From positions 682,001-746,000 of the forward strand of contig JASUTR010000190.1 in NCBI GenBank assembly GCA_035048495.1: a stretch of 64,000 nucleotides of DNA. Direction: 5' to 3'. Under the pieces are notes generated by a model that saw only the letters and a list, made by a program, of their open reading frames with translations, had not been told where the DNA came from and did no database searches. Positions 50,979-61,569 of the stretch are shown in pieces. A program made the translations under genes and the position numbers. Positions within the stretch are counted from its first letter, which is position 1. Every line of letters starts with the position of its first letter. Source of the stretch: Euptelea pleiosperma. Lineage: Eukaryota; Streptophyta; Magnoliopsida; Ranunculales; Eupteleaceae.

Positions 50979-53900
50979 GAATCTTGTTCCAACACTTCAA
51001 ATGTGTTGAAACAATAGTAATGGGAGAATTCAAGTCTAATTACAAGGTCCGGTTGCGAAAAAGTTACAAGTTAAAGGCTTCGGAATATAACACACAAACT
51101 GAGTCCAATTAAACACATTGACGCACGGATGGAGCTAACTTGTTTCGACTGTCCCGTATCTTCTTCCATCACTTCAAATGTGTTGAAACAATAGTAATGG
51201 AAGAGTTTGAGTCCAATTACGAGGTCCGGTTGCGAAAAAGTCACAAGTTATAGGCTTCGGAATGTAACACACAAACTGAGTCCAATTTGAGACGTTGACG
51301 CACGGATGGAGTTAACTTGTTTCGACTGTCCCAAATCTTGTTCCAACACTTAAAATCTGTTGAAACAATAGTAATGGAAGAGTTTGAGTCCAATTACGAG
51401 GTGTGGTTGCGCAAAAGTCACAAGTTATAGGCTCTGGAATGTAACACACAAACTGAGTCCAATTTTAGACGTTGACGCACGAATGGAAGTAACTTGTTTC
51501 GACTATCCCAAATCTTGTTCGAAGACTTAAAATCTGTTGAAACAATAGTAATGGAAGAGTTTGATTCCAATTACGAGGTCTGGTTGCGCAAAAGTCACAA
51601 TTTATAGGCTTCGGAATGTAACACACAAACAGAGTCCAATTTGAGACGTTGACGCACGGATGGAGCTAACTTGTTTCGACTGTCCCAAATCTTGTTTGAA
51701 CACTTAAAATCTATTGAAACAATAGTAATGGAAGAGTTTGAGTCCAATTACGAGGTCTGGTTGTGAAAAAGTCACAATTTATAGGCTTCGGAATGTAAGA
51801 CACAAACTGAGTCCAATTTGAGACGTTGACGCATGGATGGAGCTAACTTGTTTCGACTGTCACGAATCTTGTTCCAACACTTAAAATCTGTTGAAACAAT
51901 AGTAATGGAAGAATTCAAGTCTAATTACAAGGTCCGGTTGCGAAAAAGTTACAAGTTAAAGGCTTCGGAATATAACACACAAACTGAGTCCACTTAAACA
52001 CATTGACGCACGGATGGAGCTAACTTGTTTCGACTGTCCCGTATCTTCTTCCATCACTTCAAATGTGTTGAAACAATAGTGATGGAAGACTTTGAGTCCA
52101 ATTACGAGGTCCGGTTGCGAAAAAGTCACAGGTTATAGGCTTCGTAATGTAACACACAAACTGAGTCAAATTAAAGACATTGACGCACTGATGTAGCTAA
52201 CTTCTTTTGACTGTCCCGAATCTTGTTCCAACGCTTCAAATGTGTTGAAACAATAGTGATGGAAGAGTTTGAGTCCAATTACGAGGTGTGGTTGCGCAAA
52301 AGTCACAAGTTATAGGCTTCGGAATGTAACAGACAAACTGAGTCCAATTTTAGACGTTGACGCACGGATGGAAGTAACTTGTTTCGACTATCCCAAATCT
52401 TGTTCGAAGACTTAAAATCTGTTGAAACAATAGTAATGGAAGAGTTTGATTCCAATTACGAGGTCTGGTTGCGAAAAAGTCACAATTTATAGGCTTCGGA
52501 ATGTAAGACACAAACTGAGTCCAATTTGAGACGTTGACGCATGGATGGAGCTAACTTGTTTCGACTGCCACGAATCTTGTTCCAACACTTCATATGTGTT
52601 GAAACAATAGTGATGGAAGAGTTTGAGTCCAATTACGGGGTCCGGTTGCGAAAAAGTCACAAGTTATAGGCTTCGGAATATAACACACAAACTGAGTCCA
52701 ATTTTAGACGTTGACGCACGGATGGAGCTAACTTGTTGCGACTGTCACGAATCTTGTTCCAACACTTCAAACGTGTTGAAAAAATAGTAATGGAAGAGTT
52801 TGAGTCCAATTACGAGGTCCGGTTGCGAAAAAGTCTCAAGTTATAGGCTTCGTAATGTAACACACAAACTAAGTCCATTTAAAGACATTGACGCATGGAT
52901 GGAGCTAACTAGTTTCGACTGTCCCGAATCTTGTTCCAACACTTCAAATGTGTTGAAACAATAGTGATGGAAGAGTTTGAGTCCAATTACGAGGTCTGCT
53001 TGCGCAAAAGTCACAAGTTATAGGCTTCGGAATGTAACACACAAACTGAGTGCAATTTGAGACGTTGACGCACGGATAGAAGTAACTTGTTTCTGCTATC
53101 CCAAATCTTGTTCTAACACTTAAAATCTGTTGAAACAATAGTAATGGAAGAGTTCGAGTCCAATTACGAGGTCCGGTTGCGAAAAAGTCACAAGTTATAG
53201 GCTTCGGAATATAACACACAAACTGAGTCCAATTAGAAACGTTGACGCTCGGATGGAGCTAACTTGTTTCGACTGTCACGAATCTTGTTCCAACACTTCA
53301 AATGTGTTGAAACAATTGTAATGGAAGAGTTTGAGTAAAATTACGAGGTTCGGTTGCGATAAAGTCACAAGTTATAGGCTTCGGAATGTAACACACAAAC
53401 TGAGTCCAATTAAAGACATTGACGCACGGATGGAGCTAACTTGTTTCGACTGTCCGAATCTTCTTCCAACACTTCAAATGTGTTGAAACAATAGTAATGG
53501 AAGAGTTCGAGTCCTATTACGAGGTCCGGTTGCGAAAAAGTCACAAGTTATAGGCTTCGTAATGTAACACACAAACTGAGTCTAATTAAAGACATTGACG
53601 CACGGTTGGAGCTAACTTGTTTCGACTGTCCCGAATCTTGTTCCAACACTTCAAATGTGTTGAAACAATTGTAATGGAAGAGTTGGAGTAAAATTACGAG
53701 GTCCGGTTGCGCTAAAGTCACAAGTTATAGGCTTCGGAATGTAACACACAAACTGTGTCCAATTAAAGACATTGACGCACGGATGGAGCTAACTTGTTTC
53801 GACTGTCCGAATCTTGTTCCAACACTTCAAATGTGTTGAAACAATAGTAATGGAAGAATTCAAGTCTAATTACCACGTCCGGTTGCGAAAAAGTTACAAG

Positions 53901-55378
53901 TTAAAGGCTTCGGAATATAACACACAAACTGAGTCCAATTAAACACATTGACGCACGGATGGAGCTAACTTGTTTCGACTGTCCCGTATCTTCTTCCATT
54001 ACTTCAAATGTGTTGAAACAATAGTGATTGAAGAGTTTGAGTCCAATTACGTGGTCTGGTTGCGAAAAAGTCACAAGTTATAGGCTTCGTAATGTAACAC
54101 ACAAACTGTGTCCAATTAAACACATTGACGCACGGATGGAGCTAACTTGTTTCAACTGTCCCGTATCTTCTTCCAACACTTCAAATGTGTTGAAACAATA
54201 GTGATGGAAGAGTTTGATTCCAATTACGAGGTCTGGTTGCGAAAAAGTCTCAAGTTATAGGCTTCGGAATATAACACACAAACTGAGTCCAATTTGAGAC
54301 GTTGACGCACGGATGGAGCTAACTTGTTTCGACTGTCACGAATCTTGTTCTAACACTTCAAACGTGTTGAAAAAATAGTAATGGAAGAGTTTGAGTCCAA
54401 TTACGAGGTCCGGTTGCGAAAAAGTCACAAGTTATAGGCTTCGTAATGTAACACACAAACTAAGTCTATTTAAAGACATTGACGCACGGATGGAGCTAAC
54501 TAGTTTCGACTGTCCCGAATCGTGTTGAAACAATAGTGATGGAAGAGTTTGAGTCCAATTACGAGGTCTGGTTGCGCAAAAGTCACAAGTTATAGGCTTC
54601 GGAATGTAACACACAAACTGAGTGCAATTTGAGACGTTGACGCACGGATGGAAGTAACTTGTTTCTGCTATCCCAAATCTTGATCAAACACTTAAAATCT
54701 GTTGAAACAATAGTAATGGAAGAGTTCGAGTCCAATTACGAGGTCCGGTTGCGAAAAAGTCACAAGTTATAGGCTTCGGAATATAACATACAAACTGAGT
54801 CCAATTAGAAACGTTGACGCACGGATGGAGCTAACTTGTTTCGACTGTCACGAATCTTGTTCCAACACTTCAAATGTGTTGAAACAATAGTAATGGAAGA
54901 GTTCAAGTCCAATTATGAGGTCCGGTTGCGAAAAAGTCACAAGTTATAGGCTTCGTAATGTAACACACAAACTGAGTCTACTTAAAGACATTGACGCACG
55001 GATGGAGCTAACTTGTTTCGACTGTCCCAAATCTTGTTCCAACACTTCAAATGTGTTGAAACAATTGTAATGGAAGAGTTTGAGTAAAATTACGAGGTCC
55101 GGTTGCGATAAAGTCACAAGTTATAGGCTTCGGAATGTAAAACACAAACTGAGTCCAATTAAAGACATTGACGCACGGATGGAGCTAACTTGTTTCGACT
55201 GTCCGAATCTTCTTCCAACACTTCAAATGTGTTGAAACAATAGTAATGGAAGAATTCAAGTCTAATTACAAGGTCCGGTTGCGAAAAAGTTACAAGTTAA
55301 AGGCTTCGGAATATAACACACAAACTGAGTCCAATTAAACACATTGACGCACGGATGGAGCTAACTTGTTTCGACTGT
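50979..55378 (+). repeat. Mixed-monomer block B, copy B2
   Basis: Counterpart of B1 (offset 36,036 before and 36,214 after one monomer difference) and of B3 (offset 24,208). Shared markers are GTAATGGGAGAATTC at 51017, CACTGATGTAGCTAACTTC at about 52186, GGATAGAAGTAACTTG at about 53075 and the 158-bp monomer. The right edge is approximate. Confidence 0.85.
54426..54583 (+). repeat. Short 158-bp monomer (third copy)
   Basis: Same CCCGAATC-GTGTTGAAAC fusion and 158-bp spacing as at 18212 and 30218. Confidence 0.93.
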
Positions 55379-58300
55379 ACCGTATCTTCTTCCATCACTT
55401 CAAATGTGTTGAAACAATAGTGATGGAAGAGTTTGAGTCCAATTACGAGGTCCGGTTGCGAAAAAGTCACAAGTTATAGGCTTCGTAATGTAACACACAA
55501 ACTGTGTCCAATTAAACACATTGACGCACGGATGGAGCTAACTTGTTTTAACTGTCCCGTATCTTCTTCCAACACTTCAAATGTGTTGAAACAATAGTGA
55601 TGGAAGAGTTTGATTCCAATTACGAGGTCTGGTTGCGCAAAAGTCACAAGTTATAGGCTTCGGAATGTAACACACAAACTGAGTCCAATTTGATACGTTG
55701 ATGCACGGATGGAGTTAACTTGTTTCGACTGTCCCAAATCTTGTTCCATAACTTAAAATCTGTTGAAACAATAGTAATGGAAGAGTTTGAGTCCAATTAC
55801 GAGGTCTGGTTACGCAAAAGTCACAAGTTATAGGCTTCGGAATGTAACACACAAACTGAGTGCAATTTGAGACGTTGACGCACGGATGGAAGTGACTTGT
55901 TTCTGCTATCCCAAATCTTGTTCTAACACTTAAAATCTGTTGAAACAATAGTAATGGAAGAGTTCAAGTCCAATTACGAGGTCCGGTTGCGAAAAAGTCA
56001 CAAGTTATAGGCTTCGGAATATAACACACAAACTGAGTCCAATTAGAAACGTTGACGCACGGATGGAGCTAACTTGTTTCGACTGTCACGAATCTTGTTC
56101 CAACACTTCAAATGTGTTGAAACAATAGTAATGGAAGAGTTCGAGTCCAATTACGAGGTCCGGTTGCGAAAAAGTCACAAGTTATAGGCTTTGTAATGTA
56201 ACACACAAACTGAGTCTAATTAAAGACATTGACGCACGGATGGAGCTAACTTGTTTCGACTGTCCCGAATCTTGTTCCAACACTTCAAATGTAATGAAAC
56301 AATTGTAATGGAAGAGCTTGAGTAAAATTACGAGGTTCGGTTGCGATAAAGTCACAAGTTATAGGCTTCGGAATGTAACACACAAACTGAGTCCAATTAA
56401 AGACATTGACGCACGGATGGAGCTAACTTGTTTCGATTGTCCGAATCTTGTTCCAACACTTCAAATGTGTTGAAAAAATAGTAATGGAAGAATTCAAGTC
56501 TAATTACAAGGTCCGGTTGCGAAAAAGTTACAAGTTAAAGGCTTCGGAATATAACACACAAACTGAGTCCAATTAAACACATTGACGCACGGATGGAGCT
56601 AACTTGTTTTAACTATCCCGTATCTTCTTCCAACACTTCAAATGTGTTGAAACAATAGTGATGGAAGAGTTTGATTCCAATTACGAGGCCTGGTTGTGCA
56701 AAAGTCACAAGTTATAGGCTTCGGAATGTAACACACAAACTGAGTCCAATTTGAGACGTTGACGCACGGATGGAGTTAACTTGTTTCGACTGTCCCAAAT
56801 CTTGTTCCAATACTTAAAATCTGTTGAAACAATAGTAATGGAAGAGTTTGAGTCCAATTACGAGGTCTGGTTACGCAAAAGTCACAAGTTATAGGCTTCG
56901 GAATGTAACACACAAACTGAGTCCAATTTGAGACGTTGACGCACGGATGGAGTTAACTTGTTTCGACTGTCCCAAATCTTGTTCCAACACTTAAAATCTG
57001 TTGAAACAATAGTAATGGAAGAGTTTGAGTCCAATTACGAGGTGTGGTTGCGCAAAAGTCACAAGTTATAGGCTTCGGAATGTAACACACAAACTAAGTC
57101 CAATTTTAGACGTTGACGCACGGATGGAAGTAACTTGTTTCGACTATCCCAAATCTTGTTCGAAGACTTAAAATCTGTTGAAACAATAGTAATGGAAGAG
57201 TTTGATTCCAATTACGAGGTCTGGTTGCGCAAAAGTCACAAGTTATAGGCTTCGGAATGTAACACACAAACAGAGTCCAATTTGAGACGTTGACGCACGG
57301 ATGGAGCTAACTTGTTTCGACTGTCCCAAATCTTGTTTGAACACTTAAATTCTATTGAAACAATAGTAATGGAAGAGTTTGAGTCCAATTCCGAGGTCTG
57401 GTTGCGAAAAAGTCACAATTTATAGGCTTCGGAATGTAAGACACAAACTGAGTCCAATTTGAGACGTTGACGCATGGATGGAGCAAACTTGTTTCCACTG
57501 TCACGAATCTTGTTCCAACACTTCATATGTGCTGATACAATAGTGATGGAAGAGTTTGAGTCCAATTACGAGATTCGGTTGCGAAAAAGTCACAAGTTAT
57601 AGGCTTCGGAATATAACACACAAACTGAGTCCAATTTGAGACGTTGACGCACGGATGGAGCTAACTTGTTTCGACTGTCACGAATCTTGTTCCAACACTT
57701 CAAACGTGTTGAAAAAATACTAATGGAAGAGTTTGAGTCCAATTACGAGGTCCGGTTGCGAAAAAGTCACAAGTTATAGGCTTCGTAATGTAACACACAA
57801 ACTAAGTCCATTTAAAGACATTGACGCACGGATGGAGCTAACTAGTTTCGACTGTCCCGAATCTTGTTCCAACACTTCAAATGTGTTGAAACAATAGTGA
57901 TGGAAGAGTTTGAGTCCAATTACGAGGTCTGGTTGAGCAAAAGTCACAAGTTCTAGGCTTCGGAATGTAACACACAAACTGAGTGCAATTTGAGACGTTG
58001 ACGCACGGATGGAAGTAACTTGTTTCTGCTATCCCAAATCTTGTTCTAACACTTAAAATTTGTTTAAACAATAGTAATGGAAGAGTTCGAGTCCAATTAC
58101 GAGGTCCGGTTGCGAAAAAGTCACAAGTTATAGGCTTCGGAATATAACACACAAACTGAGTCCAATTAGAAACGTTGACGCACGGATGGAGCTAACTTGT
58201 TTCGACTGTCACGAATCTTGTTTCAACACTTCAAATGTGTTGAAACAATTGTGATGGAAGAGTTTGAGTAAAATGACGAGGTTCGGTTGCGATAAAGTCA

Positions 58301-58562
58301 CAAGTTATAGGCTTCGGAATGTAACACACAAACTGAGTCCAATTAAAGACATTGACGCACGGATGGAGCTAACTTGTTTCGACTGTCCGAATCTTGTTCC
58401 AACACTTCAAATGTGTTGAAACAATAGTAATGGAAGAATTCAAGTCTAATTACAAGGTCCGGTTGCGAAAAAGTTACAAGTTAAAGGCTTCGGAATATAA
58501 CACACAAACTGGGTCCAATTAAACACATTGACACACGGATGGAGCTAACTTGTTTCGACTGT
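55379..58562 (+). repeat. 18-monomer HOR, copy 1 (3,184 bp)
   Basis: Matches 58563 onward at an offset of 3184 (18 x 177 minus 2). Private markers are TTGTTCCATAACTTAAAATC, AAATGTAATGAAACAATTG, GAAGAGCTTGAG, GAGGCCTGGTTGTGC, GCTGATACAATAG and AATTCCGAGGTC. A few substitutions separate it from copy 2, including TTGAGCAAAAG for TTGCGCAAAAG near 57935 and AACTATCCCG for AACTGTCCCG near 56612. Confidence 0.9.
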
Positions 58563-61500
58563 CCCGTATCTTCTTCCATCACTTCAAATGTGTTGAAACA
58601 ATAGTGATGGAAGAGTTTGAGTCCAATTACGAGGTCCGGTTGCGAAAAAGTCACAAGTTATAGGCTTCGTAATGTAACACACAAACTGTGTCCAATTAAA
58701 CACATTGACGCACGGATGGAGCTAACTTGTTTTAACTGTCCCGTATCTTCTTCCAACACTTCAAATGTGTTGAAACAATAGTGATGGAAGAGTTTGATTC
58801 CAATTACGAGGTCTGGTTGCGCAAAAGTCACAAGTTATAGGCTTCGGAATGTAACACACAAACTGAGTCCAATTTGATACGTTGATGCACGGATGGAGTT
58901 AACTTGTTTCGACTGTCCCAAATCTTGTTCCATAACTTAAAATCTGTTGAAACAATAGTAATGGAAGAGTTTGAGTCCAATTACGAGGTCTGGTTACGCA
59001 AAAGTCACAAGTTATAGGCTTCGGAATGTAACACACAAACTGAGTGCAATTTGAGACGTTGATGCACGGATGGAAGTGACTTGTTTCTGCTATCCCAAAT
59101 CTTGTTCTAACACTTAAAATCTGTTGAAACAATAGTAATGGAAGAGTTCAAGTCCAATTACGAGGTCCGGTTGCGAAAAAGTCACAAGTTATAGGCTTCG
59201 GAATATAACACACAAACTGAGTCCAATTAGAAACGTTGACGCACGGATGGAGCTAACTTGTTTCGACTGTCACGAATCTTGTTCCAACACTTCAAATGTG
59301 TTGAAACAATAGTAATGGAAGAGTTCGAGTCCAATTACGAGGTCCGGTTGCGAAAAAGTCACAAGTTATAGGCTTTGTAATGTAACACACAAACTGAGTC
59401 TAATTAAAGACATTGACGCACGGATGGAGCTAACTTGTTTCGACTGTCCCGAATCTTGTTCCAACACTTCAAATGTAATGAAACAATTGTAATGGAAGAG
59501 CTTGAGTAAAATTACGAGGTTCGGTTGCGATAAAGTCACAAGTTATAGGCTTCGGAATGTAACACACAAACTGAGTCCAATTAAAGACATTGACGCACGG
59601 ATGGAGCTAACTTGTTTCGATTGTCCGAATCTTGTTCCAACACTTCAAATGTGTTGAAAAAATAGTAATGGAAGAATTCAAGTCTAATTACAAGGTCCGG
59701 TTGCGAAAAAGTTACAAGTTAAAGGCTTCGGAATATAACACACAAACTGAGTCCAATTAAACACATTGACGCACGGATGGAGCTAACTTGTTTTAACTGT
59801 CCCGTATCTTCTTCGAACACTTCAAATGTGTTGAAACAATAGTGATGGAAGAGTTTGATTCCAATTACGAGGCCTGGTTGTGCAAAAGTCACAAGTTATA
59901 GGCTTCGGAATGTAACACACAAACTGAGTCCAATTTGAGACGTTGACGCACGGATGGAGTTAACTTGTTTCGACTGTCCCAAATCTTGTTCCAATACTTA
60001 AAATCTGTTGAAACAATAGTAATGGAAGAGTTTGAGTCCAATTACGAGGTCTGGTTACGCAAAAGTCACAAGTTATAGGCTTCGGAATGTAACACACAAA
60101 CTGAGTCCAATTTGAGACGTTGACGCACGGATGGAGTTAACTTGTTTCGACTGTCCTAAATCTTGTTCCAACACTTAAAATCTGTTGAAACAATAGTAAT
60201 GGAAGAGTTTGAGTCCAATTACGAGGTGTGGTTGCGCAAAAGTCACAAGTTATAGGCTTCGGAATGTAACACACAAACTAAGTCCAATTTTAGACGTTGA
60301 CGCACGGATGGAAGTAACTAGTTTCGACTATCCCAAATCTTGTTCGAAGACTTAAAATCTGTTGAAACAATAGTAATGGAAGAGTTTGATTCCAATTACG
60401 AGGTCTGGTTGCGCAAAAGTCACAAGTTATAGGCTTCGGAATGTAACACACAAACAGAGTCCAATTTGAGACGTTGACGCACGGATGGAGCTAACTTGTT
60501 TCGACTGTCCCAAATCTTGTTTGAACACTTAAATTCTATTGAAACAATAGTAATGGAAGAGTTTGAGTCCAATTCCGAGGTCTGGTTGCGAAAAAGTCAC
60601 AATTTATAGGCTTCGGAATGTAAGACACAAACTGAGTCCAATTTGAGACGTTGACGCATGGATGGAGCAAACTTGTTTCCACTGTCACGAATCTTGTTCC
60701 AACACTTCATATGTGCTGATACAATAGTGATGGAAGAGTTTGAGTCCAATTACGAGATTCGGTTGCGAAAAAGTCACAAGTTATAGGCTTCGGAATATAA
60801 CACACAAACTGAGTCCAATTTGAGACGTTGACGCACGGATGGAGCTAACTTGTTTCGACTGTCACGAATCTTGTTCCAACACTTCAAACGTGTTGAAAAA
60901 ATACTAATGGAAGAGTTTGAGTCCAATTACGAGGTCCGGTTGCGAAAAAGTCACAAGTTATAGGCTTCGTAATGTAACACACAAACTAAGTCCATTTAAA
61001 GACATTGACGCACGGATGGAGCTAACTAGTTTCGACTGTCCCGAATCTTGTTCCAACACTTCAAATGTGTTGAAACAATAGTGATGGAAGAGTTTGAGTC
61101 CAATTACGAGGTCTGGTTGCGCAAAAGTCACAAGTTCTAGGCTTCGGAATGTAACACACAAACTGAGTGCAATTTGAGACGTTGACGCACGGATGGAAGT
61201 AACTTGTTTCTGCTATCCCAAATCTTGTTCTAACACTTAAAATTTGTTTAAACAATAGTAATGGAAGAGTTCGAGTCCAATTACGAGGTCCGGTTGCGAA
61301 AAAGTCACAAGTTATAGGCTTCGGAATATAACACACAAACTGAGTCCAATTAGAAACGTTGACGCACGGATGGAGCTAACTTGTTTCGACTGTCCGAATC
61401 TTGTTCCAACACTTCAAATGTGTTGAAACAATAGTAATGGAAGAATTCAAGTCTAATTACAAGGTCCGGTTGCGAAAAAGTTACAAGTTAAAGGCTTCGG

Positions 61501-61569
61501 AATATAACACACAAACTGGGTCCAATTAAACACATTGACACACGGATGGAGCTAACTTGTTTCGACTGT
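58563..61569 (+). repeat. 18-monomer HOR, copy 2 (17 monomers, 3,007 bp)
   Basis: Same unit with one monomer missing near 61393. The monomer with TCACGAATCTTGTTTC (equivalent to about 58208) is fused to the following GTCCGAATCTTG monomer. All other private markers are kept. Confidence 0.9.
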
